Virus record (IMG/VR): IMGVR_UViG_3300046373_000181
Location: 1-61,822 of that record
DNA length: 61,822 nt
From: a virus
Reading direction: 5' to 3' (one strand)
Each line of letters starts with the position of its first letter. Position 1 is the first letter of the stretch. The notes under the pieces are model-generated. The model was not told where the DNA came from. It ran no database searches and saw only the letters and a list, made by a program, of their open reading frames with translations. Below, piece after piece: positions 13,136-22,970 of the stretch. The translations under genes and the position numbers were made by a program.

Positions 13136-16100
13136 TTAATTAGCTGTAAATTGTAACTGCTGCATGTCAATGGCCCGGTCGCGTTTCTGGCCGTTGTCCC
13201 AAACCGTAATTCTCAATGTGGTCGGTGTGGCCAGGTTCGCCCCAGCTTCAAAAACAGTAAGTGAGGGAGTCGTGTAACTACCAAATTTCAAGCTTAGTAC
13301 CCCACTCATCACCTTAATGCTAATAGGCTGATTGGCAATCAGTGCGTTCGCCGGAGCCGTAAAGGTTTGTTGTTGGGTTAACAGCGTCGTGTTTGCGTAC
13401 CAGTAGGTTTGGGCAGGCGACACATCAAACCGGGTCTTATTGTAATACCTGGCGATCACCTTGCCTGAATTATCCAGCACATCCAAATAGATACCCCCGC
13501 TGCCGGCACTGCCAAACTCTAAATCATTGCCATTGCCGAAGGTGTTGTTAACCACCCCCGACAGTTCCCAACTGGTCGAATTGTTGGCCCCCAAACTTCG
13601 ATACACGTACTCGGTTTCATTATTCTTACTGAACTTCACAAACAGATCAGGACTGGCGAACCTATTATAGTTCTGAATACTGGTCCGAATTGAACGCACA
13701 TTGCCGCTGAACTCAGCGGTCAAATCTTCCGTGCTTGTCCGGTACCATCCGGCGATGGTTGTGCTGGCTGGCAGGGTAGATAGTCTGGGCAGTCCCGAAA
13801 GTAAATCCGTAGCGGTTGTGGTCACCTGGCGAAAGGCTTTGGTCGACGCTACCAGGCTAAGGGTCTGCGTTTCGGCAATCGAGTTCAGCCCCGTTATTTT
13901 CCAGCGATCAAGGCCCGAATAGCCCCCTTCCTCGGCGTGGTAGATATAAGCCACATCGGAGTTGGTCGGATCAATGACCGCATGGCCGAAGTGCACACCC
14001 CCGGCCATACCCGTCTGATCGGTATCCCGTCCGGTGGGACCAAATACGCCGACCAGCAAGCCATTGTCATACACATGCTGCCATTTGTTGGTCTGCGAAT
14101 CTTTCCAGAACTCACCGAAGTAGTTCCAAAAAATATGTTTACCGGCGACGGCCACATCGCCCCCCGCATACCCATTCTGATTGCCGGCGACGAAATTCGC
14201 ATGGTTGCCAATATCATACGATCCGTCACTGGGATACTCCCCCTGATAGGACGGCCCACTTGTCGCATAGGCGGTTCGCCATTTCCATCTGGTGGCTCCC
14301 AGTTTGATCGCCCCTAAATGAAAGCCGTAACCGTGGCCGTTCGCCACCATGTTCTGCTGCAGAATCGGAAGTAAACTGGAGCTGGTTAGCTTGCCTGCCG
14401 ATTCGGAGCCGTAACCCGACCAGTCGATAGGATCGCTGGCTGCTAGTGTTGTTGACGCAATACCCGTAGCGGTGCCCCATGTGGGGTTGTTACTGCCATC
14501 GAAGCCAGTCAGGCTCTGTTTGGTCCAGCTATAGCCGGGTGGGGTTGCCCCCAGACTGGAAACAGTTCGGTATAGCCCCCCGTCTTTTCCCATGTAAACC
14601 GGAGCCGACAGGCTGATGCCGGTGAACCGAAGCTGACCACTCGCCGGTAGTTCAACCACACTCAATGCCCCGGTATCGTAGCGACGAAGCAGGCCATAGG
14701 TGCGCGAATTGGACAGGGTGGCTACGTTGGTGAGTGCGCCAAAAATGTCCACATTCTGAATCAGGTTATCGAGCCTGAAATATTGGGCCGGTATTTGATT
14801 TCGCCAGTTACGAACGAGCGTCCATGAGCCATTTGTCGGAGAAAGCGTTTTGGTGTAGTCAATCGCAAATTCGAGGTACTGATCGAATAGCCGGACCGGG
14901 TTATTTGCATCTAATCCACTTACGTAGCTGGCTGGAATGTAGGCGATATTGTCAATATAAGCCCGGCTCGAATTAAAATGCTGCACCCGGTAATTGCCCC
15001 GATCACCCACCCAGAAACTACCGTCACTTTGATAGGCAATAAAGCTGTCATTGATACCCCCTGATAGGTCGGAGAAGTAAAAGCGGTCATTGCTCACGAT
15101 GGGCGTGGTACTATACCCGCCCGATTGTCCCAGCGTCCATGAAGCCGCACCGGTCGCATTACTGAACCCCTTCACCTGCTGGGCTGTGCCGGCATCGCAG
15201 ACCACGACCGTGCTGCCATTCACCGTGACGGCGAGAGGAGCCACCAGTCCCGATAGCGTGACGGCCACCGTGCCTAATGTGCCGTCACTGTTCACGGGGA
15301 ATTTGGCTACCGTGTTGGTACCTGAGATAACCCACAGAAAGTTATCCGTATCCATCGCGATCTGACGCACACCCGAAAGGGTAATTGTCCTGACCAGCGC
15401 CCCGGTTGTCTTATTGAGCACGGCAATGGTACCCGAAGTGTTGTGGGAAACAAATAAGTAGTTGCCCGTTGTCTGCACGGCAAGACCCGTAATGTAGTTA
15501 TTGGTGGTTTGCAGATCAATGGCACTATTGGCGTATGTGCCCTGACCTGGTGTGTAAGATGTTCCACTCGAAAACGTCACCCGGCTATCGTCTGAAACCC
15601 GCGTAGCAAACACCCACGTATTCTTGCCGTTACCACCGGGGCTGAACAAATCATAGCCACCGTAGTACACATTGGTACCATCCGAGCAAATGTACTCTGT
15701 GGCCTGATTGGTGCCAGTGGGCAGGTACTCAATCTTCACCTGTGGCGCACTCTTGAGGAACTTCGCCGGGGAGGGCGGTCCCTCGGCGTAATGCTGGCAG
15801 AAGTATATATAGTTACCTACCTCCACCATGCCCCGGATGAATTGATACCCCTTATGGATGCCCGTCTTACTGCCACTCGTCACGGAGGTGTTACCAATCG
15901 CCCCCTCGTAGCTGTACTGCACATTGTTGACTAGCACACGGGCAAAGTAACTACCCGCCGGTACTACACCCCCCGCATCATCCAAACCGTCCCAGGTGTA
16001 AGTAAGTGGGCTTGAACTAACAGAGACTACGCCCGACCAGAGCGTCCGGATCAACGTAGAGTCCGCCGTAAAGATGCCCGCACTACTTCGATACCCAACG

Positions 16101-16315
16101 GGTACCGAGTAGGCAAACGAGCCATCCGTCAAACTGCCATCGGGCAAGGTGAAACGTATGGCAGCCCCCGTGGGAGTTGTACCGGTTTTGGTCAGCACCA
16201 GTTTTTTAGTGGTGCCCGTGGGGACTGTTCCGGTTAGGTCAAGTCCGATGCGCTGCGACTGGGCGAAACCAGTAAAACTCGCCAGCAGGAGCAGGAAAAC
16301 AAGTAGGTGTCTCAT
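13136..16315 (-). CDS. secreted beta-propeller-like tail-region protein
   Basis: A 1059-residue protein starting with a signal peptide (MRHLLVFLLLLASFTGFAQS, probable cleavage near residue 20). Residues about 109-130 contain WDGLDDAGGVVPAGSYFARV, the FlgD Ig-like signature. Then come repeated blade-like strands (NYLFVSHNTSGTIAVLNKTT and similar) suggesting an NHL/YVTN-type beta-propeller. The C-terminus is beta-rich. The location next to tail spikes implies a receptor-binding or accessory fibre role, yet virion proteins normally lack Sec signals. Confidence 0.6.
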   Translation of the reverse strand: MRHLLVFLLLLASFTGFAQSQRIGLDLTGTVPTGTTKKLVLTKTGTTPTGAAIRFTLPDGSLTDGSFAYSVPVGYRSSAGIFTADSTLIRTLWSGVVSVSSSPLTYTWDGLDDAGGVVPAGSYFARVLVNNVQYSYEGAIGNTSVTSGSKTGIHKGYQFIRGMVEVGNYIYFCQHYAEGPPSPAKFLKSAPQVKIEYLPTGTNQATEYICSDGTNVYYGGYDLFSPGGNGKNTWVFATRVSDDSRVTFSSGTSYTPGQGTYANSAIDLQTTNNYITGLAVQTTGNYLFVSHNTSGTIAVLNKTTGALVRTITLSGVRQIAMDTDNFLWVISGTNTVAKFPVNSDGTLGTVAVTLSGLVAPLAVTVNGSTVVVCDAGTAQQVKGFSNATGAASWTLGQSGGYSTTPIVSNDRFYFSDLSGGINDSFIAYQSDGSFWVGDRGNYRVQHFNSSRAYIDNIAYIPASYVSGLDANNPVRLFDQYLEFAIDYTKTLSPTNGSWTLVRNWRNQIPAQYFRLDNLIQNVDIFGALTNVATLSNSRTYGLLRRYDTGALSVVELPASGQLRFTGISLSAPVYMGKDGGLYRTVSSLGATPPGYSWTKQSLTGFDGSNNPTWGTATGIASTTLAASDPIDWSGYGSESAGKLTSSSLLPILQQNMVANGHGYGFHLGAIKLGATRWKWRTAYATSGPSYQGEYPSDGSYDIGNHANFVAGNQNGYAGGDVAVAGKHIFWNYFGEFWKDSQTNKWQHVYDNGLLVGVFGPTGRDTDQTGMAGGVHFGHAVIDPTNSDVAYIYHAEEGGYSGLDRWKITGLNSIAETQTLSLVASTKAFRQVTTTATDLLSGLPRLSTLPASTTIAGWYRTSTEDLTAEFSGNVRSIRTSIQNYNRFASPDLFVKFSKNNETEYVYRSLGANNSTSWELSGVVNNTFGNGNDLEFGSAGSGGIYLDVLDNSGKVIARYYNKTRFDVSPAQTYWYANTTLLTQQQTFTAPANALIANQPISIKVMSGVLSLKFGSYTTPSLTVFEAGANLATPTTLRITVWDNGQKRDRAIDMQQLQFTAN

Positions 16316-16318
16316 CGC

Positions 16319-17350
16319 TTAGTTGTCGAGTTGTTTCCAGGCCGTACCCGTCCAGCCGTAAAAGTGCCCTGATTGAAACACCAGCGTTCCGCCCGCGCCC
16401 GTGGGCACAGGTGTTGTCGCGTTGTTGGCAATGGTTGCATAGCCGCCATCGGAAATCTTGACCGCTCCGCCTACGTCCAGCTTTTCGGTGGGGGCCGTTA
16501 CGTTGATGCCCAGCCTGCCGCCATTTAGGGTTCTTAGGCTCATAATGGGACTAATCCCATCCGCCAGCGTGCTATAGGCCGTACTGTTGCCGTAGAAATC
16601 ATAGCCGTTGTCGGTGCCCGTGCCGGTGCTGGATGAATTAAATTTGATGACATTGCCAGCCCGCGTAATGGTCGCATCGGCATCCGTACCCAGGGCCAGG
16701 TTGCCCACATTGAACTTGAAGCCCGGCATATTCTCAAGGCCCGTCACGTTGACAAAATTGAGGGCGTAGAACTTTTTTGCGGTGCTTCCAAAAAACAGAC
16801 GTTGCTGATCCGCATTGGGTGTGATATATAACGCTTGCTGGCTGCCATTGAGCGCATCGGTCGTTGTGGTGACGTTGGTGCCCGATACCGCCGTGGAGGA
16901 AATGACACCACCGGCGCTTATGGCAATACCGGTGCCTGCCGTGAAGCCCGCCCGAATCCGGGTTAGCTCCGTGCTAAGCCGGATGTTCAGTGGTGACGCA
17001 TTGGTGCCCGCGCCGGTAAACTGGGTGGAGTCAACGAAGAGTTCCGCCCCGGTAGTAAATGTGGTCGTGGTTACACCCGTTACCCGCCCTTTGGCATCGG
17101 TCGTAATAACCGGGATGGCCGTAGATGATCCATAGGTGCCTGTCGTCCCGGTGTTGCTTAGTCGGGCATCAGGCAGCGTGCCCGTAGTGAGTGAACTGGC
17201 GCTGGTTGTTATGCCTGAAGAAATATTTCGATAGGCTGACGTTCCTGACTTTATGTATACAGAACCGGATGAGTCCTTTAAAAAAACCTGAGCCTGTGCC
17301 CCAAACGCGGAGAATAAGCCCAATAATAATAGAATGAGTCTATGTTTCAT
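16319..17350 (-). CDS. secreted tail fibre-like protein
   Basis: 343 residues, with signal peptide MKHRLILLLLGLFSAFGAQA (cleavage before QVF). A low-complexity Gly/Thr/Ser-rich stem contains ASSLTTGTLPDARLSNTGTT and DAKGRVTGVTTTTF. A block typical of phage or cell-surface fibre ends (GRLGINVTAPTEKLDVGG) precedes a C-terminal YGWTGTAWKQLDN. It shares the DAKGRxTGV word with the next gene upstream, so the two are related. Confidence 0.65.
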   Translation of the reverse strand: MKHRLILLLLGLFSAFGAQAQVFLKDSSGSVYIKSGTSAYRNISSGITTSASSLTTGTLPDARLSNTGTTGTYGSSTAIPVITTDAKGRVTGVTTTTFTTGAELFVDSTQFTGAGTNASPLNIRLSTELTRIRAGFTAGTGIAISAGGVISSTAVSGTNVTTTTDALNGSQQALYITPNADQQRLFFGSTAKKFYALNFVNVTGLENMPGFKFNVGNLALGTDADATITRAGNVIKFNSSSTGTGTDNGYDFYGNSTAYSTLADGISPIMSLRTLNGGRLGINVTAPTEKLDVGGAVKISDGGYATIANNATTPVPTGAGGTLVFQSGHFYGWTGTAWKQLDN

Positions 17351-17355
17351 GGTTG

Positions 17356-19956
17356 TTAGTTGCCTTGTGCGAGTGTGTTGTTTGTGAGTGTGTTGTTAGC
17401 TCCGGAATTAGCCAGCGTGTAGCCGTAGTAGGTGCCGTTGGCCTGTTTGCCCTGCGTGAGTGTGCTGTTTTTGATCGTGTTGTTGCTTCCCTTCACAACC
17501 AGTACTTCGCGGGCATAAAGACCACCATTGGCAATGGTATTGGCACTAGAAATCGACACATTGTCAAGTGTGTTATTTGATGCTCCCAGATCAATTTGCC
17601 ACGCAAACGAGGTGCCCGATCCGCCCGAGCTTACATTGTCCCAGACATTGACGGTCATGTTTTTAAAGCTGTTATTCGAACCGGTCATATCCACTCCGTA
17701 TCGGCCCGTGTAAGTGCCCCCGCTGAAGTTAACGTACTTGGACCCATATACGTAGAAAGGCCTGCCCGTTACGTTCATTGTGGCGTTCTCGAAATATAGG
17801 TATTTAGTGCTACCCACATTGTCGTCTGAAATACCATAGCCAACGACCACATTGGAACCCGTTGTGCTGAAGAAGTTGCCGGTAGACAGTGCATATTGGG
17901 TGTTAACAAACTCCGATGAAATGCCCCGGTTTTGAATAAAGCGGTTGTTAATTTCCAGAATACCTTTGATGAGTCCTGATTTACTGGCACCAAACCCGTA
18001 CTGGTTACCTGTACCCATGTACTCAAAGCGATTGTTACTAATGACCAGACCGATAATTCGCGGGTAATCATAGCCCTGTGAGAGTATTTCGTTGGCCCGC
18101 CCGACGTGGTGAACGTAGTTGGCGTGAAACCAGATATTCTTGGCGATAGCGCCCGAACTGGACCCCTGCGAATACTGCTCCATGTTCCAGCCGTTGTAAG
18201 AGCCAATGCTATTACTGGTTATCTCACAGTTGACCGTCTCCAGTCCGTCGATGGTGACCAGCTCGTTGGAGAAATAAAGCGCGTAGGCCTGCGCCCCGGC
18301 ATTATCAAACGTTGAGGAGAATTTAAAGCCATCTACTTTTACCCGATTGATGGTGTGGGTATTGGTGTAGATGAATGCTGTCGAGCCCCCGGTGCGCTGA
18401 AAATGAACGCCCCCTTTCGTAGCAGCATGAAACCAAACATTCGTCCAGTTGCCGGTCTGACCAAGCGGGGTGGTAATAACGTAGGTACCATCAGCAACGG
18501 TGGCGTTAACATTCGTCTGGGCGCTGGTCAGGAAGGTACGTATCTGGGCTTCGGTGGTGAGCGTTACCGTACTCATAGCACCAGGATTTACCCGGCTAAG
18601 GGTGCTATCGGCATACAACAGGACAGTGTCGCGCGGTGACTGAGCCGATACCGTACTTTCGGAATAAACGGCAGGCACCCATTTGAAACTGCTACCCGTT
18701 GTTGATAGTACCTTGCTGACCAGTGGGTCGTAGCCATCATAGGACTTAAGGCGGTTGTCAATTAAGGTATTGACGTATCCGTTGTCAATGGTTGCAATCC
18801 CTTCTGTTTTGGAGTAGTTGACGCCTGATGCACCAGAAATAGCATTACGAGCATCTGCCTGTGCGAAGCTACCCCCGCCACTAGCCGAAAATGTCGTGCT
18901 ACTCACCCCTGTGATACGCCCTTTTGCATCGTAGGTGATGATTGGAATAGCACTAGCCGAACCAACTGTGCCCGCCGTCAGGATGCTGTTCAACGTCAAA
19001 CTTCCCGTACCTGCTGAGCTGGTCAGATCGCCCGTGAGAGCTGGCAGGCGGGCGGCTGAGAGAATACCGCTAGTAAGCTGCGATGCGTCCGTTGTGGCCG
19101 AGCCGCCCCCGGCGTACGAAGGAATGTTAAGCACACCACCTGCATACGTCGCTACGCCACTTGTGCCGTTTGTGGTGACGGTAAGTGCTGTCGGAATGGT
19201 CGGTTTATTAAGCAGGTCGTTATAAGAACCCGACGTAGCCACGGTCGCAAACGTAGGCTTGCCGGTAATGTCTGCCCATGCGCCGGAAAACAAACTGGGC
19301 TTGTTCAACAGGTCATTGTAACTACCCGAAGTCGCTACGGTAGCGAAGTTGGGTTTGCCCGTTACATCAACCCAGGCTCCAGAGAACAAGCTGGGCTTAT
19401 TAGCTAAATCGGTATAACTGCCCGATGTGGCCACTGTGGCAAAGTTCGGCCGGTTTATCAGGTCGGTATAACTGCCTGAGAAACCGGAGCCCGTACCTGA
19501 GTTCCAGCCCGCAATCTGGGCATCCGTTACAAACCGGTGCGTGGCATCCAGGCTGATTTCCGTAGCCAGATGCGTATGTGCCGAAGGGGTAAACGTGCTG
19601 GGCTTTCCGGTCAGGTCCGCCCATGCGCCGGAGAACAAGCTAGGCTTGCCACTCAGATCGGCGTAAGCACCCGAAAACAATGTTGGCTTACCGGCGAGGT
19701 CAGAGTAGTTGCCCGAAAACAGCGTTGGTCGGTCGCTAAGGGCTGTCCATGAACTTACGCCCGTGGAAATAGTACCATTGCGCAATCCCGCAACAAATGA
19801 GGAGTCCCCAGGACTATACATCCGGGGAGAAAAGCCCATGCCTCCTTCCGATCGGAGTCGGTAGTGCAGCCGGTAAACCCCCGAGGGGCCGGGCACGAAC
19901 TGCGCCGAACTAGCCAGGGAGAATAAAAGTAAAACGCCAATCAGGTAGTGTTTCAT
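17356..19956 (-). CDS. secreted tail spike/fibre with KP-repeat stem and beta-helix
   Basis: 866 residues. Signal peptide MKHYLIGVLLLFSLASSA (then QF). Residues about 69-260 are imperfect repeats of the form SGxYxDLxxKPxLF, common in phage fibre stems. A second stem carries DAKGRITGVSS, and then a long region of right-handed beta-helix character (VISNNRFEYMGTG, NNTIKNSTLTQGK, NNTLTNNTLAQGN). Fits a trimeric receptor-binding spike that may bind or cleave polysaccharide. No catalytic residues were identified. Confidence 0.7.
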   Translation of the reverse strand: MKHYLIGVLLLFSLASSAQFVPGPSGVYRLHYRLRSEGGMGFSPRMYSPGDSSFVAGLRNGTISTGVSSWTALSDRPTLFSGNYSDLAGKPTLFSGAYADLSGKPSLFSGAWADLTGKPSTFTPSAHTHLATEISLDATHRFVTDAQIAGWNSGTGSGFSGSYTDLINRPNFATVATSGSYTDLANKPSLFSGAWVDVTGKPNFATVATSGSYNDLLNKPSLFSGAWADITGKPTFATVATSGSYNDLLNKPTIPTALTVTTNGTSGVATYAGGVLNIPSYAGGGSATTDASQLTSGILSAARLPALTGDLTSSAGTGSLTLNSILTAGTVGSASAIPIITYDAKGRITGVSSTTFSASGGGSFAQADARNAISGASGVNYSKTEGIATIDNGYVNTLIDNRLKSYDGYDPLVSKVLSTTGSSFKWVPAVYSESTVSAQSPRDTVLLYADSTLSRVNPGAMSTVTLTTEAQIRTFLTSAQTNVNATVADGTYVITTPLGQTGNWTNVWFHAATKGGVHFQRTGGSTAFIYTNTHTINRVKVDGFKFSSTFDNAGAQAYALYFSNELVTIDGLETVNCEITSNSIGSYNGWNMEQYSQGSSSGAIAKNIWFHANYVHHVGRANEILSQGYDYPRIIGLVISNNRFEYMGTGNQYGFGASKSGLIKGILEINNRFIQNRGISSEFVNTQYALSTGNFFSTTGSNVVVGYGISDDNVGSTKYLYFENATMNVTGRPFYVYGSKYVNFSGGTYTGRYGVDMTGSNNSFKNMTVNVWDNVSSGGSGTSFAWQIDLGASNNTLDNVSISSANTIANGGLYAREVLVVKGSNNTIKNSTLTQGKQANGTYYGYTLANSGANNTLTNNTLAQGN
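19170..19752. repeat. coding repeats in fibre stem
   Basis: About ten imperfect units encoding D-L-x-x-K-P-x-L/F blocks, some in a higher-order 33-residue unit (LANKPSLF SGAWVDVTGKPNF ATVATSGSY, then again). Such repeats let the stem change length by recombination. Confidence 0.65.
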
Positions 19957-19972
19957 GGTTTATTTATCGTTG

Positions 19973-20464
19973 TTAAAAATTGTATTCCAGAAGTAATGCG
20001 AGCAGTTCATCGTAGCTATCGTGCGTTAGATACAGGGTCAATTCATTCAGTAGCGAGATATAGCTGGCCTCATCCGGCGATGCGCCCAACTGCACCCTGC
20101 CGGACTTGTCCGTGTACACGTTCGCCATATAGCGAGTTTGGGAGCCGGATTTGATCTCCAGCCACGCCAGCGCGGGCAGCACATTGGTAGTATTGAGCTT
20201 GACCCGCAAAAACCCTATGCTTTTCTCAACCACCGGTTGCAAGGCATTAGGCAGTGCCGCTCCCAGTTTGGAGTAGTACAAGCGGGCGGTATAATTAGCC
20301 GTATCGTCCAAAGGAAGGTCGATGACGGGGTAGCTATACGTATTGCCCTTGAATACCCTGGCGTCGTAGAGCTGTTTGGGCGTCTGCCCCCTAGCCCCAT
20401 CAATGCCAATCAGTAAAGCCGTTAGAAATAGTAGGATGTTGCCGAGTAAAAAGCGTTTGTTCAT
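19973..20464 (-). CDS. secreted hypothetical tail-region protein, 163 aa
   Basis: Signal peptide-like N-terminus MNKRFLLGNILLFLTALLIG..GARGQ. The mature part is predicted beta-rich and then helical (SLLNELTLYLTHDSYDELLA). First of four consecutive signal-peptide genes in transcription order. No family recognised. Confidence 0.6.
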   Translation of the reverse strand: MNKRFLLGNILLFLTALLIGIDGARGQTPKQLYDARVFKGNTYSYPVIDLPLDDTANYTARLYYSKLGAALPNALQPVVEKSIGFLRVKLNTTNVLPALAWLEIKSGSQTRYMANVYTDKSGRVQLGASPDEASYISLLNELTLYLTHDSYDELLALLLEYNF

Positions 20465-20470
20465 GGTGGT

Positions 20471-21853
20471 TTAGATAGTTTCGCTGAACTGGCGGAGTTT
20501 GCCCCCGCGCAAATCAATGCTGTAACTGTGACCGGAGATGGGTTCGACAATAATGGTTTCGGTGCTTTCCATGCCCCGACTGGGATCAAATGCCCAGAAG
20601 TCAAGAGCGTTATTTTTAACCCGAAACATCACATCGGGACGCCCCCGGCGGGAGTTTCCTTTCGCATAGGGACCACCAAAGGCGCTGGCGTGATCCAGAA
20701 TGGTCGTGCCGTCGGTCTTGGGCTCGATCCACTGCTCAGAACCCGCAAACCGGTAGCGGGCATACTGCCATGGCTGTCCGGCCGTGCGGGCCGTCTGGGC
20801 GTAGCGGTAAGCGGCCTCAAACGTGCTGTCTTGATAGGACAGCGCTTCCATGGGGTAGTTGTTGTCGGCCGGATTGGAACTGTAGCGGGTCCGTTCGTTG
20901 AATGGGATGCAGCCGTCGGTCATGCAGAACCCAATGCAGAAACCACACGCCATCAGCCAGTCAAAATCCACTGCTGGGTGATACTGGCCCGTTAGTACCG
21001 TTCCATCAGGCTTGGTGCGTTCGTAGAAAATGCCGTTGTGCAGGCTTCCAGGCCCCGTCTCGCCCAGCCCCTCGTAATTACCCCAGTCCAGATAAGCTAG
21101 GGGCGAACCGCCAAGGCCACCCACTCGGCCACCGCCTTTGCCCATCACCTCGGCGGCAAATTTCTTACGGTAATAGTCTGGTGCGTAATCGGGGGTGTCA
21201 GCATAATTTTTAATAATTGCCCCAACGCCAATAGGTTCAAACAGATTAAAGTAGTCACACGAGTTCCTTGCCCCAGATAGAGTCTGAATATAGCCCTTGA
21301 AGGGTGCGTTGTTTGCGTTAGGCAATACATCGGTGCTCCCTCCTGTTTTAAACAGCCATGGGTCGCCGTTGAAGTTCTCAAAGCCGCCATAGGTACCGTA
21401 GTCCCGATAAGGCTTATTGGCTGCCTGATAGGCCGCTTTGCGGGCTTGATACCACCACCGCTTTTGATCCAGGTAATAAGGCATCCCCCAGGGGTCACCC
21501 TCGCCCAGCTCATTGGCCTCCATGAAGCCCGTACCAACGGTATTGGATACGTTGATAATATCCTGTTGGGATAAACTGGACGGACCAAAGGGCTGACCGG
21601 GCGGCTTGCCCGCGTTGGCCATGATGTTTGAGTGAATCCACTCGAAACAGTATTGCCGGTTGTTATCCCGAAAGTCCATGACGGCCGAAATGCCCGCCCG
21701 GCCAATGATGTCTCCGCTTTCCTGATCCAGACGACGGTTTATGGTCGTATGAATACGATTGTCGGGCAAAGCAAATACCAACGCATTTTTCTGTCCCGTA
21801 GGCAGGTGCAGTTCGCTTTTATTAAGCCAGGCAGGGGCTAGTATTTCACTCAT
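20471..21853 (-). CDS. large tail/baseplate-associated protein, 460 aa
   Basis: I choose the ATG at 21853 (MSEILAPAW) over 21901 because it meets the upstream gene's end at 21856. The protein is rich in Gly, Asp and aromatic residues, with several Cys (ACGFCIGFCMTDGC). No domain is recognised. Placement between the spike genes and the secreted fibre genes suggests a virion component. Confidence 0.6.
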   Translation of the reverse strand: MSEILAPAWLNKSELHLPTGQKNALVFALPDNRIHTTINRRLDQESGDIIGRAGISAVMDFRDNNRQYCFEWIHSNIMANAGKPPGQPFGPSSLSQQDIINVSNTVGTGFMEANELGEGDPWGMPYYLDQKRWWYQARKAAYQAANKPYRDYGTYGGFENFNGDPWLFKTGGSTDVLPNANNAPFKGYIQTLSGARNSCDYFNLFEPIGVGAIIKNYADTPDYAPDYYRKKFAAEVMGKGGGRVGGLGGSPLAYLDWGNYEGLGETGPGSLHNGIFYERTKPDGTVLTGQYHPAVDFDWLMACGFCIGFCMTDGCIPFNERTRYSSNPADNNYPMEALSYQDSTFEAAYRYAQTARTAGQPWQYARYRFAGSEQWIEPKTDGTTILDHASAFGGPYAKGNSRRGRPDVMFRVKNNALDFWAFDPSRGMESTETIIVEPISGHSYSIDLRGGKLRQFSETI

Positions 21854-21855
21854 GA

Positions 21856-22371
21856 TTATATCGCGCCAAAAATGATGAGACTGTATCCTTTGGTTGTCCA
21901 ATTGTTAGGGTTTGTATCCGTTGAGATGGCATACAAAACCGAAATTTGATCGCCGGGAAAATAATCGTAGCCGCCAAAACTCGCTTTGCGTTCACCGTTG
22001 ATGTAGATAAACTCCTGCTGTCCCGAGGGGATGCCGTAGTTGGATGTCTTGCGAATCCGCCACTTGGTGCCATTATTTTCAGTAACCAATGTGAGTACAT
22101 TGAAATTGGCTCTAACGGTATTGGTTTGAATGTTTCCTGGGGTTGGTGGTGGCGTGATCACACTTCCACCAGAACAGTCGCGTGCCGATTCTAATTCGGG
22201 TTCGGTTGCGTAAGTTGCCGCCACCCGTCCGGCCCATGTTCTAATAGCAAAAAAGGCTGATTCACCTTGAGCACAGTTCAATGGGTCGTCGTAAGGAAAC
22301 CAACGAATGTCACCTGCCGCCCAACCAGTTACGCTAGGGGGTTGCTTAGTAAAGGGTATCCCGTAAGACAT
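21856..22371 (-). CDS. tail-region hypothetical protein, 171 aa
   Basis: N-terminal half about 70 residues with a Pro-rich linker (ITPPPTPGN), then a beta-rich C-terminal half. Its start overlaps the end of the upstream gene by 26 bases. Probably an accessory virion protein. Not recognised. Confidence 0.55.
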   Translation of the reverse strand: MSYGIPFTKQPPSVTGWAAGDIRWFPYDDPLNCAQGESAFFAIRTWAGRVAATYATEPELESARDCSGGSVITPPPTPGNIQTNTVRANFNVLTLVTENNGTKWRIRKTSNYGIPSGQQEFIYINGERKASFGGYDYFPGDQISVLYAISTDTNPNNWTTKGYSLIIFGAI

Positions 22372-22960
22372 AATGAGTTCCGGCTATAGCTTTTGTTAAA
22401 TCACTTTCTTGTGCATTATTGACCACGGGCATAGACTCGTTGGACAAGCTTGCATCACCTGCCGGAACTCCCTTTTGAATCGGTTCGTCCATCGGAGTTT
22501 CATCAGCAAGGTCAGAGAATTCATAGAAAATCTGATCAGACTTTCCGTTCCAATAGCGCTTTCGATAACCAGGAAAGTCGGGTAGATTTTCAGGTGGCGC
22601 AAGCCCCCACCAATTTGTTTGAATACCCTCTGGCAATGTTCTATCAGCCCGAAGTGTAAACTTTCGATTAATCCCACGAGGCATAAATTGGTCCACAGTT
22701 CCGGGGAATACCTCTAACAAAAAAGGCAGAGGTTTTCCTGTACTGTCAGACCCCGAACACATCCCATTCCCGTCTTCAGTAAAGCCAAGTAGTATCCGTG
22801 GAAGTCCGAAAATAGGTAGGGATGTGGCTGGTTTTGGAGATGTACTGTCAATGACATTCGGCTGAACGGCACCTAAAAGCTGACGCGTCTGATCTTCGGA
22901 CAGGAGTTGTTTAGGTGTTCCGTTCTCAAAGTATAAAAACTCTTTTTTGGTCGTTTCCAT
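22346..22960 (-). CDS. tail-region hypothetical protein, 204 aa
   Basis: I start at ATG 22960 (METTKKEF), which avoids overlap with the spike gene ending at 22971. The N-terminus reads EFLYFENGTPKQLL. The C-terminal AGTHYVLRDTL echoes TAGQHYVLASTAT in the neighbouring spike, so the two may share a small structural module. Confidence 0.6.
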   Translation of the reverse strand: METTKKEFLYFENGTPKQLLSEDQTRQLLGAVQPNVIDSTSPKPATSLPIFGLPRILLGFTEDGNGMCSGSDSTGKPLPFLLEVFPGTVDQFMPRGINRKFTLRADRTLPEGIQTNWWGLAPPENLPDFPGYRKRYWNGKSDQIFYEFSDLADETPMDEPIQKGVPAGDASLSNESMPVVNNAQESDLTKAIAGTHYVLRDTLY

Positions 22961-22970
22961 GCTCAAGTTT

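Noticed and set aside
17356-19956. Diversity-generating retroelement target
   Set aside because: The spike genes would be natural targets, but I see no reverse transcriptase gene or template repeat in the window.
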